Below the pieces are notes generated by a model. It made no database searches. It was not told the origin of the DNA and was given only the letters and a program-made list of their open reading frames with translations. Positions 1 to 47,002 of a stretch of DNA of 64,000 nt are shown one piece after another. The stretch is from NCBI GenBank assembly GCA_034440615.1, contig JAOTOM010005180.1, forward strand, positions 1,762,746-1,826,745. Direction: 5' to 3'. The DNA comes from Ashinkailepas kermadecensis. Taxonomy: Eukaryota > Arthropoda > Thecostraca > Neolepadidae. How positions within the stretch are numbered: the first letter of the stretch is position 1; each line of letters begins with the position of its first letter. A program made the position numbers and the translations under genes.

Positions 1-193
1 CCAATCAGGGTGGGAATTAAGGCACTTCTTAAGATATTTTATCTCTGAAAACATTTTTGCACTCCAGGTTCATACTGGATAGGATGGACTTCACATGTAC
101 TCACACAAATGTGGGAACAAAGATATCAATAAAAACAAACACAGAACGACACCAAAAAAACGCTGGTTATTCCACTTATGGTCAACACTCAAA

Positions 194-312
194 CTAATAA
201 ATTTTTGTAGCAGTCAGCAGCTGGACCACAGCTTCACACACTCCATCAATCTCAACCACCGGAATTGCCGACAACAACGCGCCAACAGCAACTTGCAAGA
301 TGCACATGAGCA
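194..312 (-). CDS. Candidate terminal exon, unassigned membrane protein
   Basis: After acceptor GTGTTCTCAG the frame reads LMCILQVAVGALLSAIPVVE, IDGVCEAVVQLLTATKIY and stop. One hydrophobic segment. I do not recognise the family. It could be chance. Confidence 0.25.
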
Positions 313-721
313 CTGAGAACACTTCTCCGGCTCTGGAGCTGTGTCTCGGAATACCTGTGTTCCTGCCACCCTATAGTGGGAAACTGACAGTTTTAAGAGA
401 CGTCCTCCGGAGTTCACCGATCAGAATTGGCTGCGTTAGCATTTTCTGTTCTGAAATCAGTCTGTCAACCAATCAATGCAAGGTATTTTGGATATGACGT
501 CATAGCCATTAGCAACTTTGAACACATGGTTAACAGTGTCATACTGTAAACACAAGACCTTGACTGATCCTTTGCTTTGATCACATCAAACTGTGGCGTG
601 TGTGGTAGCGGAGTTGCGTTCGTATTACGTGGGAAATTGGCTGTGTAGGTAGGTATGCACTCTGAGCTGAGGGTGAAGTGTGAAGTATTTTTGTTTGTTT
701 TTCATATGGCTAGCCTTGTAC

Positions 722-1035
722 TGAGACCAACAGTGAAAGGAAAATGCATTTCTCCTGTGAGTTATAAGAAACAAAACAGTGCTGATTATTACGGGTCAAT
801 GATGGGCAGTGCCATCCATTGTTCACTTCTTTGTTTGTATGTTTTGGCATTTGATTTGACCAAAAATGAGAATGATATTACTTATGCATACTATGTAGGT
901 ACTGATTTAGGTTTTCCAGTCGGTTACTGGTAAACAGATTCCATGCATAAAAAAATAATGTCCATGAAAATGTACTCCGGAAGAAATTGGTATGCACTCC
1001 GACTCCCAACCCGGAAAGTAAGTTTCCCACTCTGG
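722..1035. repeat. Dispersed repeat, copy 1 (pair with 43437-43720)
   Basis: Shares ACCAACAGTGAAAGGAAA ... CTCCTGTGAGTTAT ... TTTGACCAAAAATGA ... GGAAAGTAAGTTTCCC with the copy at 43437-43720. No clear ends. Low CpG. Confidence 0.75.
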
Positions 1036-1111
1036 TGCCAATTGTTGACATGACACTGGCCAAATAAGCAATGTAGAGCATGCCAACTGAGATGTTTATG
1101 TCCTTGACAAC
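1030..1111 (-). CDS. Candidate exon, unassigned membrane protein
   Basis: Acceptor TTCATTGCAG then VVKDINISVGMLYIAYLASV and MSTIGTRVG. A TM-like segment in phase 0. The 3' end is not clear, because a dispersed repeat (722-1035) begins there and I see no strong donor. Confidence 0.25.
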
Positions 1112-1149
1112 CTGCAATGAATCTTCACGTTCTTTACACACCACCTACA

Positions 1150-1265
1150 ACAAAAGCCTAGTCTAACCTAACCTAACTTAACCAAACCCAACCCCATTGT
1201 ATGCTTCATGGAGGTAAAATGTGTGTAAACTTATCTTGTGGTTACCTTAAACTACAATAGGTAAT
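1150..1265. repeat. Dispersed repeat with CCTAA units (pair with 48145-48245)
   Basis: CTAACCTAACCTAACTTAAC followed by an AT-rich block containing CTTCATGGAGGTAAAATG. 48145-48245 has the same order (AACCAAATCTAACCC, CTTATGGAGGCAAATG, ACCTTAAAGCACAATAAT). Confidence 0.6.
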
Positions 1266-2029
1266 TCCATTTATTGCATTTGGTGCCATCTCCCTGGTGT
1301 GGATGTTTGCTTCCCTGGTACATTTCAGCGCAGGTTTTTTCCATGGCTGGTGTGCCTCATCAAGCCATTGCATTTGCCCTGCTTTGCAGTCTGGGTTGTA
1401 CCAGCCTATGTATACCTAGGTAGGTACCTACTTTATTGCACGCCATGAACATGTCAGGAATGCAGATATAAATTTATAATTTTGGTTGACATTTACTAAG
1501 TGAATGACATCTTGCAGTATATAACTTGATTTATTTTCACCCAGAACAACAGTCTCCCTTATCGCAGCACCGGTTTCAGAATGCGAAACAAAATTGGGAA
1601 GCCAGGTAGGTAGATACAAAGGTAGCTTGGCAGACCCTTTTAATTCATTCCTACACAACTAGGAGTGCAGAGTTTGACACAATATGTCACAGCAACGTAC
1701 CGCTGTAAGCCCCTCTTTTCCGCACCTATACCCAAACCTCCAGCATCAGTGCCCAGACCCGGTCCTTCTCTTCTGCGCCCGAGAATGACGCATTTGTTAT
1801 GATTCTGACAACGACGAAACAGGTCGTGAGCATTCCCACAGCAGGTACATGTCGATGTCATCAAAATATGAGAAATGGGCGGGGAATAATTATATTGATT
1901 CTTTCCGTGCATATTGTTGGCCACATGTGTGATGTACGCTTTTTTAGGACTTCCCTTAACCAAAATTAGGTGCGACTTCTGCACAAGAGTTTGCATGAAG
2001 TTATCGGCAGGCAAAAAGGACCACAGAGC

Positions 2030-3010
2030 CAACGGAGAGGGTTCTTGAACCGACGGAGAGAACCTTCAACTACCAGAGAACAAGAGCCATTTGAAAAGAC
2101 CACCTTATAGTCTCTACAAAGAGCCCCTGGCAAGAAAGAGGGCCCAAGCCAATATGAAGGGCTCTTGGCAGATGTTGGAAGGGAGGTGAGTCGATGGAAG
2201 GGCTTTCAGGCTGATGAGGGATTTGGCCAGTGGTGGGCCCCTTAACCGACGGAGAGTCGGCCCAACCACCAGAGGACCAAGGATCATTGGAGAAAGGCCC
2301 CAGAGGCTCTGTGAAGGGTCTCTGGGCTGATAGAGGGCTCAAAGCCAATATGAAGCCCTTGAACTGACTTAGGTAACCTGCGCTAATGGAGTACCACAGA
2401 CAGTAGTCTATTTTAAGAAATTTCCATTAAGGGGGATGACGGCGACAAAATACGTGTGAAACGAAGAATGGGGTTAGGATCGGCCAATTTCCCGTAAAAA
2501 ATGAAGAAACGTGTGGCTCAATTGCACATCAAAGTTAACCCCTTAAAATAAGTCCTGCTGGCGGAATGTTCTGACCAAAGCGCACCCAAGTCACAAATAG
2601 GAATCTTGTTGAGCCGACGAAGAGCCCCGGCCAGGAAAGAGGACCCCCAAGCCAACGGAGAGGGTCACTAACCACCAAATGACACCGAGCCATTGGAGAG
2701 TACTCCGAGCCTATATGAAGGGTCCCTGTGTCGAGGGGATGAGGGGGTGGGGTGGGGGGGGGGAGGGGCAACCCGATATGAAAGTTCCTGGACTGAAGCA
2801 GTGGGTCTTTGGATCTTTGAAAGGGCCCCGAGCTGACGGGAGAGGATCTCTGTCAGCAAAGAGAGACCCTGAGCCAACATAGGGATCCTGAGCCGACAGA
2901 AGGTTCCTGAGGCGAATAAGAGAACCCCTGCTCATCGGAAGGAGCCTGGAGCCGACATGAATGGTCCACATGGGGCGACGCAAGCGTCCCAAGCGGGCAT
3001 GAAAGGAGCT
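2030..3010. repeat. Decayed minisatellite, GAGCCGACGGAGAGG core
   Basis: Irregular repeats of about 30-45 bp around GAGCCRAYRKRRAGGRYCC. Too diverged to count. It lies about 3.7 kb past the SID-1 stop. Confidence 0.7.
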
Positions 3011-6000
3011 GTATGATTTAAAATAAACAGCCCGAAGCCGATATGATATTACTGTAAGCATGTAGCATAATATCCAATATAAGCCTTATTAATAAAATTA
3101 GCAGTGGATGATGACGAATGACGAGATATACTAAGGACATCAATTCTGCTGGAATAGCCACTGATGTGTGCACATTGCAATTACCACCTAGGGACGCTCC
3201 TTTCGTAACTACAGAGGCACCCGTGCTCCGGTGAAACCCTCAAACGTTCTCGATTGGCTTATCTGAATGTATTATCACAAATTCGACCAATGAATAGCTT
3301 CATGTAACGGGTACGTCAAACATCGATACTCGACTTGCAGAACGGGCGCAATCAATCACAATGTCTTTATCCAAACGAGAATTCGACTTGATTAGGACCC
3401 TTCAAAGCTGAGCATCAAAAAGCGAAGTTCTATTACACTGTTCACTACACCGTTCTGGAGCAGCAGGTCAACGCGATGAAACTGGAGGAGTTCGCCATTG
3501 ACCGATTTGGTCCCAGCGCCGCTTAGACCACCGCTGACAGTCATTCGGTCACTCCTCATCTCCCCCGCCCGCTGTGATATTATCGGCAAGATGGAGATAG
3601 CAGAACGGGACCAATATCCCCCGATATCTGTCTTTGCTGGTGATGAAAACGTCGGCCGAACACGTGTGAGGGTGTGATGAACGCGCCGGCTGTGACGACG
3701 CACCGGAAACGAACAACAGCCACGATCTCGAGAGAATCCTGGACACCGAGCGACTGATTACTGATCACATGACGCAGAGCACGGGGGACTGAAGAGAATA
3801 GGGAACTGCCCGCTGCAGGCCGACTTCGGACTGTGGCGGGACCTGATGCACCAGAGGAGGGGACGGGGTGGGGGTGTGGTCCACGAATGAATGCATTATC
3901 CGATGTCCGACCGCCGAACACCATCCACACACGAATTTCACAGCCCAGATATCAATGGTCCGGGCGCTATCACATGTAGGCAGTTGGTAAGCCCAGTTCC
4001 ACACGCAGACAAGGCCAAACATGGCGTACAGCTACGACAAGGCTAGAAGGCAGACTGTAGCACCAGATCGAGCACGGCTCAGGATCGCCCGGTCGGTCCG
4101 AAACCACGTCAGACTAGCAGTCAGCAAGAGATGACAATCAATCTTGGTCCCAACGCTGGATGACATTTCCATCACCTCAGCGCAACCACACAAAGCAATT
4201 TCCAATTGCAGCAAAGCAAATCGAGCTGTACGGGAAGCGTGTCACAACACTTCGTACTGACAACATCAAATGCCGTCATAAGCACAATACAATGACAGTC
4301 GACCAGTACATCTGTCGCGCTGGCTCCCACCTAGAAGTTTCATTATATAATCAGTCAATCTCTGTACACCATCCGAGCAATCCCTGGTACTAGCACTGCA
4401 TACAGACATACGCTGATTTATATACATGCCTAATCCGTAATCGTGCATGGTATTGCACATGATACATTGCACGATAGAACTTTGCAGGGAGCATGCATCA
4501 TGCTGCAGTGCTTATGGCATGCTAGGTTTGCCATTGAATATTATGGTGCCCTTAAATGTTCACTGTTCACGTAAACCCACATACAATCAAAATCCACCTT
4601 ACTTGTATCACCCGTCAAAATTTAACTCCATCGTACCGAGGTGATTCGACTAAAATCCGATGCTTTCAATTCTTATTCTGATTTACACACAATTTTCCAA
4701 TGATTCTTTTCGATTCTCGCTTGGATTCGCGATTGTCAATAAATTACAAACGTCTTCAGCCGACGCCAAGATCCAACGCAGTCTGTAGCTCTGCGCCTGA
4801 CAGTGGTACTATTATTGAAAGAAATACATTGGTATGCTTATTAAGTACGCTGGCGCAGGAACGATATTTGGCACTCGGAGATAGTGCTTTGTTTTCGGAA
4901 AATATTACAATTTTCGTGATTCAGTCATCTTGGCCTGGGCACAACCGCAATATATGCAGCCAAATGGAGCATTGATGAGCTGTCAAAATCGTAAAATACC
5001 ACGAAATACTGCAATAAAACTAGTAAATGTGCATCGTAGGTAGGTAAACGTAGGTAAGTTACAGTTTACAAGTTGCAGTTTGCAAACAATTAAATACAAA
5101 ATCAGACTTGGGGGAGGAGGGGAATCGGACTTTCACATGAACCGTCCAGCCATCACTCATCACACAAACAATGGGTGTCAATCGCGGTCTCGTTACAGGA
5201 CATACGCTCGCCTTGCTTCGTTTCGCTAGCACGATCCGTTTGGATTCGCTAAGGAATCGCCACCCTACTGCCACGGGCGCTGTTTACGGGTTCTTGTCTC
5301 CAGCCGCAATGACGGCCGAACCCGCCAAACCGGAAGCGTTCTGAACGCGAAATACCCAACGCCGGGCAAGCGGCTGGTCGAAGCGTCACGCCGCGTCTAC
5401 ACAGCATACGTCAGGACGGCAGATATCGCGAGAATCTCGTGCGCCGGTGGCAATGCAGCATCGAACCTGAATTGGCCAAGGGAAGTATAATACCTCTCAA
5501 GACCCATTTCAGTCGGTGGAAGGCATTTTCACCTCATGGGGACTAAACACGTCCACTCTGCGGGACGAATGGGCGCCATTGGTTGCCTCTTCGGCAATGA
5601 ACCAGCTACATTTGGGTTGTCACACACGCCAGCGAACGACAAGTGATGGGAATGGAGGATGATGACGTCACCCATGGCATACGCAGGAAATGCACGTGGA
5701 ATGTTGTCGGGCTATTTCGGAACGATCATATTTTCAGGCGCTTGGAAACATTTTGTTTTCGTCCACGAGGTTAACTTGCCTGACATCACACAGGTTGACT
5801 TGATGTGAGTAAAATATAGCCGCAAATTATTCGCACAGATTCTTATTCGCAATGCAATTGACTTGCAGGAGAAGCCGTCTCGAGTACATCGCGTTGCAGC
5901 AATGCAGCGTTTACAACATGCTCTGCAATGCATATTTCCACCTTTTCAGTGCCCAACTGCCGAACACGTCTTCTCCAGTGCAGTATGACAAGGAAAAGCT

Positions 6001-6400
6001 GGTCGAGGCCAGCGGCACGTTCGCATGCAGGAGGTGGCGCGACGCGACACCCACACCTGACGTCGGAGATCGCTAGGTATCGTGCCTCGCAGTACTGACG
6101 CGGAGCTTGGCTCACCGCTCCGCTGGGCAGTGCACTGCACTAGCTCACGCAACATCTCACAACACGATCTAGCGCGGCTGCGACATAATAGACTGCATCT
6201 TGTGATCACCATCCACATGATGCTCACGCTGGCCGATAACATTCAAGCAAGATACACATTCGGCTTAAAACTTGCCTCGTCCTCTTTGGATGGGATGCCG
6301 CAGGCGTCGGTTCAAGGCATACAAACATTGAGGCACCGACATATAACCTACAACATTCCGGCAAAGTGCAAACACATGTGCAGACCATGGCTGCTCGCAT
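3010..6400. other. SID-1 3' flank, no gene recognised
   Basis: Mixed unique sequence. I read both strands and found no exon I could support; open frames here are short and CpG-rich without family resemblance. Confidence 0.6.
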
Positions 6401-6407
6401 CGGGTTG

Positions 6408-6690
6408 AGTCAGAGGAAAGCTGACCAGACACGTCAGAGGAGAGCTGACCAGACGCGTCAGAGGAGAGCTGACCAGACACGTCAGAGGAGAGCTGACCAG
6501 ACGCGTCAGAGGACAGCTGACCAGACGCGTCAGAGGAGAGCTGACCAGACACGTCAGAGAGCTGACCAGACACGTCAGAGGAGAGCTGACCAGACACGTC
6601 AGAGGAGAGCTGGCCAGACGCGTCAGAGGAGAGCTGACCAGACACGTCAGAGGAGAGCTGACCAGACGCGTCAGAGGAGAGCTGACCAGT
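6408..6690. repeat. 24-bp minisatellite just past SID-1 stop codon
   Basis: About 12 units of GAGCTGACCAGACACGTCAG-type sequence; CACG/CGCG variants alternate. It starts 68 bases after the TGA, so it is probably 3'UTR. It is open in all units because 24 is a multiple of three. Confidence 0.93.
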
Positions 6691-6757
6691 ACCGCCCACT
6701 GACGACTGACGTGGCATCAGACACGATAGTTGCAGGGGTGCCGGACCCTCTCTGAGC

Positions 6758-40877
<34,120 letters not shown>

Positions 40878-40892
40878 GGACAGCAGGTACAC

Positions 40893-41900
40893 TGGTATAG
40901 ATGGGCAGGCCTCAGACCAGTGGGAACATTACCTCAGACAGGCAGGCCTCAGGCCATGGGAACATCACCTCAGACGGGGCTCAGGCCAGTGGGAACATCA
41001 CCTCAGACAGGCAGGCCTCAGACCAGTGGGAACATTACCTCAGACAGGCAGGCCTCAGACCAGTGGGAACATCACCTCAGACGGGCAGGCCTCAGGCCAG
41101 GGGACGGGCAGGCCTAGGCCAGTGGGAACATCACCTCAGACGGGCAGGCCTCAGACCAGTGGGAACATTCCCCAGATGGGCAGGCTCAGACCAGTGGGAA
41201 CATTACCTCAGACAGGCAGGCCTCAGACCAGTGGGAACATTACCTCAGACAGGCAGGCCTCAGCACAGTGGGAACATTACCCCAGATGGACAGACCTCAG
41301 CCCAGCAGGTAAATAACCTGACAGGCAAGTCTTAGCCCAGCAGGAATATAACCACAGATGGACAGGCCTCAGCCCAACAGGAACATCACCCCAGACAGGC
41401 AGGCTTCAACCTAGTGGGAACATCTCCTCAGACAGGCAGGCCTCAGTCCAGCAGGAACATCACCCCAGATAGGCAGGCCTCAGCCCAGCAGGAACATTAC
41501 CTTAGATGGACAGACCTCAGCCCAGCAGGAACATCAACCCAGACAGGCAGGCTTGAGCCCAGTGGGAACATCACCCCAGACAGACAGGCATCAGCCCAGC
41601 ATGAACATCACCCCAGATGGACCGACCTCAGTCCTGAGGGAACATCACCCCAGACAGACCTCAGCCCAGCAGGAACATCACCCCAGACAGATAGGCCTCA
41701 GCCCAGCAGGAACATCACTTCGGACAGACAGGCCTCAGCCCAGCAGGAACATTACCACAGACAGACAGACTTCAGTCCTCAGGGAGCATCACCCCATACA
41801 GGCAGGCCTCAGCCCAGTGGGAACACCACCCCAGACAGGCAGGTTTCAGCCCAGCAGGAACATAATCCCAGACAGGCAACCACAATTACAGCAGAAACAT
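40893..41900. repeat. About 36-bp minisatellite abutting SID-1 start
   Basis: Roughly 27 units of AGACAGGCAGGCCTCAGACC plus AGTGGGAACATTACCTC. It begins 16 bases upstream of the start codon; the first unit (GACAGCAGGTACACTGG) runs into the exon. Variants drift gradually to CAGCCCAGCAGGAACATC by 41350. Confidence 0.93.
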
Positions 41901-42839
41901 AACCTCAGACAGGTTAGAGGTGGTTGTCACCCCTTCATCATTTTGCCCCTTATTCAGCTAGATTCACAGAAAGAACCAAATGGATATGTTGCCTGGCAAG
42001 AGCTTTGTCCAATGACACCTGGCATAACCCACTGGGGTCAATTGTTGACCTTCCATGTTAAGGCAAAGGTTATTCAAGAAAATTTAACATTTCAGATATT
42101 ACCTGGTTTAATGGCAATAGTACAATAGACCACACCAAATTATTTCTATAGTGCCACACTAAATTATTTCTAATACTATTCAGCCTGGAAACAAACTCGT
42201 TGTTTTAACTGATTGCTTAGACATGGAGACTTGTCAGATTAAGTACATTGAACCACCCGATGCCACCCTATGATCACAGTGTACCACACCTTTATGTTAT
42301 TTTGTGCTGGCAATCTTACCTACTACATTTGAAATACTAAATTAATTCAGTGGCCATAAATGACGGGCAAATACGTCTCTTACCGAGAAAGGCAATTCCT
42401 GATCATCCAAAATTAGTTACCTAAGTGTTATGACTTGAAATGCTACACCAAGTTAAATGCGGTTCAGTTTTTGAAGCATGCACCATGTAGCACTGTTGAA
42501 AATGGTCAATGGCCATGGTACTGTCTAGTTATATGTGGCATAGTTTTCAGAGCATATGGCATGTAGCATGTTTGAAAATGGTCAATGGCCCAAGTGGTAA
42601 GCTACATTGTGAAAACTTGACATCGATTGATTGATTATTTGGGCTTAGGGGTGCATCAACTGCTACTGGTTATGTAGCACCAAAAACTGAACATAGACAT
42701 CTTTACTTTCCCTTGGGGGACAAAAGTGGTACAGGAACTCCCAAATTGTCAGTGTCCACAATGGCCTGCCTGGTCAGCTAGGTGAGCTTAATTCTGACAA
42801 GTTTGTCTGGAAATATGACAACATATATATACACATGTA

Positions 42840-43172
42840 GGTAATCTTTACCTTTCGACCGACACATACTGCCAAGGTTAGTGATTTGTAAAGAGGTGTC
42901 GCATACAATGTCGCATATATTTCATGACGTCATGGCCAAACATTTTGCTTCGGAGGATTCTGGTTTTCCGGTTAGGTTGGATTATATTATGCTAAGGTAC
43001 ATTTTGTATATTATGCTACATTACCTTAGTCTAGGTTAGGTGGTAATCTTTACCGACACCCGACTCCTGTGACATCACTTCCGACTCCTGTGACGTCACT
43101 GTTCCCAACTGTACACCTCTTTACACATCACTAACCTTGGCAGTATGTGTCGGCCAAAAGGTAAAGATTACC
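42840..43172. mobile_element. GGTAATCTTTACC MITE, copy 1
   Basis: Long terminal inverted repeats starting GGTAATCTTTACCTTTCGRC and running through TGCCAAGGTTAGTGATTTGT. Perfect 8-bp duplication CACATGTA (42832-42839, 43173-43180). 333 bp, no coding capacity. Confidence 0.9.
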
Positions 43173-43201
43173 CACATGTACACATACATGGATGCACTTA
43201 C

Positions 43202-43314
43202 TGATGAGTAGCGTCGTGGGATGGCCACAAACATGGCATTTGCTGCCACTATGAAGAGAAGCACAAAGCCAGATATCCAGCCAATAATTGAGCCACAGCC
43301 AGGCATTACCACTA
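43202..43314 (-). CDS. Candidate exon with one TM segment, unassigned
   Basis: Between an AG at 43315 and a perfect donor TCA|GTAAGT. Reads VVMPGCGSIIGWISGFVLLF, IVAANAMFVAIPRRYSS, a convincing TM helix followed by basic residues. Exit phase 0. The family is not recognised. It lies next to transposon-like repeats. Confidence 0.3.
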
Positions 43315-43436
43315 CTGGCACAGCAACTCCACAATGGTCAGTGTCCACGATAGTCTAGCTGGTCCAAACCGGCTGGCCTCGCTGTTTTGGTCGCTGCTCA
43401 ACCTCCTGAAATGGAGGCAGAGGATGCATGCATGAA

Positions 43437-43720
43437 ACCAACAGTGAAAGGAAAGCACATTGCTCCTGTGAGTTATGAGAGACAAAGCTGTGCTGAAAAT
43501 CATGATTTTTTGTTTACTTCTTTGTTCCTATGCTTTGACATTTAATTTAACCAAAAATGACAATGAATATTACTTCTTCATATCATGTAGGCTTTTCCTG
43601 TCAGCTACCCGTAACCAGATTCGATACATACAAATAAAAATTCCATAAAAAAGTACTACCGCCAAAGTCAGTATGCACTCAGACTGGAAACCTGGAAAGT
43701 AAGTTTCCCCCTCTGCTCAT
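43437..43720. repeat. Dispersed repeat, copy 2 (pair with 722-1035)
   Basis: Degenerate copy of the 722-1035 sequence in the same orientation. It is flanked by the candidate TM exon, as copy 1 also is. Confidence 0.75.
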
Positions 43721-44408
43721 AAATACTATATTTTTAGTACTGTGCATCTAAAAATGGCTGCACTGAGTAAAGAAGACACGAAGAAAAAAAATCCAGGAAT
43801 ATTTAAAGCATTCCATGGTTTTACACGAATTATCCTACCGCTCACCCACTAACATACCAGCAGCGCACGGGGCTGTTTACGTCCCTTCAAAAGTGTGACA
43901 AATACGACACAAATGTGACAACGGCAGTATTGGGCAGCACATATGTCATTACGTCATATGAAGTTTAAAACAAATTAAGGAATTCAAACTAAAAGAATTC
44001 GCAGTAGTCATCCAAATTGTATCCGACAGCTTCAAGGTTCAATTTTGCCTGTTGCTTGAAGAATATCTCTGACGTCTTGAAGGCTCCTGGAAGACGTGTA
44101 AATTTGTACCATAAATTTTTTTGTTCACATTTATTGTGCACAGCAATACAATTAATTGGCTTTTAGTATACACAGCAAGCTTCTATTGGGGATAACTGCT
44201 CCATTTCACATGTCCCCACCACTGCCCCTGTTCACTTCACGTTTATCCCAAGACTCCCGCCCCCTGCCCGCTTCCTTCCTGTCCCTGCCTCCCTGTCCCT
44301 TGCCTCCTGCCCCCTTCCTCCATGTGACCTGCCCCTGTCCCCGTTGCATTTCCCCCATGTCCCTTTGCCCTGGCCCTGTTTCCTTCCTCATAACCTAACA
44401 TATCTTAA

Positions 44409-45333
44409 CACGCGCACTGGAGGGGGGGGGGGCGAAATCCGCCCACCCCTCCGGTTTTTCGCAAATAACTGCAGATTTTATCGGTCGATATACGCGATTT
44501 TCGGTGTACCTGCTTAAACATGAACGGCGCGTCGTTTCAAGCAAGAAAAATGGAAATCGCCCGAAAATTTTTCAAGTTAGGGGCCGCTAAAGTAAAAAAA
44601 TGTTATAGCGCCAGACCACAAAAATCGGCGCAGATGCGCTCCCAGTATACTGACAAAAGGGAAGTGTTCTAGGCAACACTAGGGACTTGTTTGATGCATA
44701 TTGATATGCTGTATAGTTTCAAGGTCATGTTAGGTCACTAAGGTCAAGTCAGGTCAAGTTCATGACAGGTTAATGGAACCAAACTTGATCAACTGGAATG
44801 TTGCCATAAATGCACTACTGGTTGTCATTTGTACTGTTTATCATTGCGTTTCCATACTTTATTCATGTACTTCACTCCCTTCTTCACGAAGCCGATTGCT
44901 CCGAGCTGCCCGACGGAGCAGTCGGGCGGGCGGCCGGTTCCGGTAACTGGAACAGGTAACTGACCTGATAAAGTGGTGCTATGTAGGTGACCTGAGGTCA
45001 AATGTTGGGTCTATCATCTGCATTGCATCAGTAGTAATGTTCAAAACATCATTGATGCCCATTTTTGAGCATTTAAACACAATCACAGCGATCCATAACG
45101 ATGACAAGCCAAGCCACGCAAAACCGGAAAATGTTGCCAATCTGACCTCATTTGACCTTGAAGATATTGACATAAGGTCACGAAAATTGCACACAATAGA
45201 GTTCACTACCGTGCCCATCCACCCTGCAAATTTCGTTCCTCCAGCTTTACTAGGAGCCGAGATCTTAGGGGGGGCGGAATCCGCCCCCCCCCCTCCAGTG
45301 CGCGTAATTCTCAGAGGCCCTCCAGGGCGCGTG
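44409..45333. mobile_element. TTAA-flanked inverted-repeat element
   Basis: Starts CACGCGCACTGGAGGGG after TTAA (44405-44408) and ends CCCTCCAGGGCGCGTG before TTAA (45334-45337). TTAA duplications occur in piggyBac-like and some other DNA transposons. A second, better copy of the end lies just inside the right end (45270-45306). It is CpG-rich against CpG-poor surroundings. Confidence 0.7.
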
Positions 45334-46363
45334 TTAACCTAGCCTAATCTAATCTAATATAATATAACCCCTCCGGAATAGTTAATGACGTCAGAGCATG
45401 TCTGGCAACACCCTGTTTTGTTTATATGCAACAATTACGTCAGTTTCGGTGACAAAGAACTTGAAGCATTGGTGACAAAACGTGGGATACGCTTCTGGAA
45501 GGTTACCCAACACCCAACACTATTTACCTACCCTACCAGAATTTGCCTACCCTAACAAAAGTTGCTAAATTCAACAACAAAAAATTTGTATTTCAAGTCA
45601 CATCATTTTTAAATAATTTCATCGTGAGCCTACCTCATAGGTGAGCTTTGTCACCCTTGTGTCACATTTGCCATAATTTGAAAGGAACGCAAACGATTGT
45701 GCTTTGGGGTAGGTACCTAAGTTGGTAGGAGGTTAGTGGTAGGATAAATGATATAATACAATCAGATACTTGAAATATTCCTGTATTTTTGTGTACTTCC
45801 TGTCTTCTATACTCAGTGCAGCTATTTTTAGGTTTGCAGCGCTAGAAATGTAGTTACGAGTGATGTGACGTCTACCCGAGGAATACAAATGCACGCTAAT
45901 ATTGATACAGGTACAGTGTTAAAATAATGGTTTTTCGTTAGGTGTGAGATGTCGAAAGGAGTACAGTAGGATGTCAAAATTCGCTATGGAAACAATGTCC
46001 CTTAACATGACATCAGTTCTTCAAACAAAATTTTGATTCAACAGGGTTCTCATATGTGCACCTTTCCCCTTGTTTTGAGAAAACTAATCTAGGGGTAATC
46101 ATGTAGCGATAATGATGCAAAATACCTATTCTTATCAACTAATATTGTATAACAGACCACATCATAGGTAGTCCTCTTACCTGGAATTGTGCTAAGGGAT
46201 GTTCATGCATCACAATCCGCAATGGTAAGGATCAGCATGATACGTATCAACAAGACACTGCTAGAAATTAGGTACGAAGACCTCATAACGACTAATCACA
46301 AGGCACTATGTTGATTCTCCGTTGGGAGGGATGTCGATTCAGTGTTCAGTAAGTGGTATATTT

Positions 46364-46696
46364 GGTAATCTTTACCTTTCGGCCGACACATACTGCCAAG
46401 GTTAGTGATTTGGAAAGAGGTGTCGCATATATTTCATGACGTCATGGCCAAAAAATTTGCTTCGGAGGACTCTGGTTTTCTGGTTAAGTTAGGTTAGGTT
46501 AGATTATCTTATGCTATGATACATTTTGTATATTATGCTACATTATCTTAGTCTAGGTTAGGTGGTAATCTTTACCAACACCCGACTCCTGTGACGTCAC
46601 TTCCCTGACTCCTGTGATGTCACTGTTCCTCACTGTACACCTCTTTACAAATCACTAACCTTGGCAGTATGTGTCGGCCGGAAGGTAAAGATTACC
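46364..46696. mobile_element. GGTAATCTTTACC MITE, copy 2
   Basis: 333 bp, same inverted ends. Flanked by GTATATTT on both sides (46356-46363, 46697-46704). Inserted in the hAT-type element. Confidence 0.9.
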
Positions 46697-46704
46697 GTAT
46701 ATTT

Positions 46705-47002
46705 GGCTTTCTTTACCTTTCGGCCGACACATACTGCCAAGGTTAGTGATTTGTAAAGAGGTGTACAGTGGGGAACAGTGACATCACAGGAGTCAGGGAA
46801 GTGACATCACAGGAGTCTGGTCTAGATGTGTTAGGTTAGGTTAATTTAGGTTAGGTTAGGTTAGGTTCGTGCCCATCATCGACACACCCAACTCCTGTGA
46901 CGTCACTTCCCTGACTCCTGTGACGTCACTGTTCCCCACTGTACACCTCTTTACAAATCACTAACCTGGGCAGTATGTGTCGGCCGAAAGGTAAAGATTA
47001 CC
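46705..47002. mobile_element. GGTAATCTTTACC MITE, copy 3 (tandem with copy 2)
   Basis: 298 bp, separated from copy 2 only by GTATATTT, followed by GTATATTC (47003-47010). Its inverted repeats are longer, extending through CAGTGGGGAACAGTGACATC. The centre carries several TTAGG units. Confidence 0.88.

Noticed and set aside
46829..46870. Telomere or chromosome end (TTAGG runs)
   Set aside because: Only a few units, inside a MITE and surrounded by genes. Similar short runs occur at 1155, 47440, 48295 and 49485, so they are interstitial.
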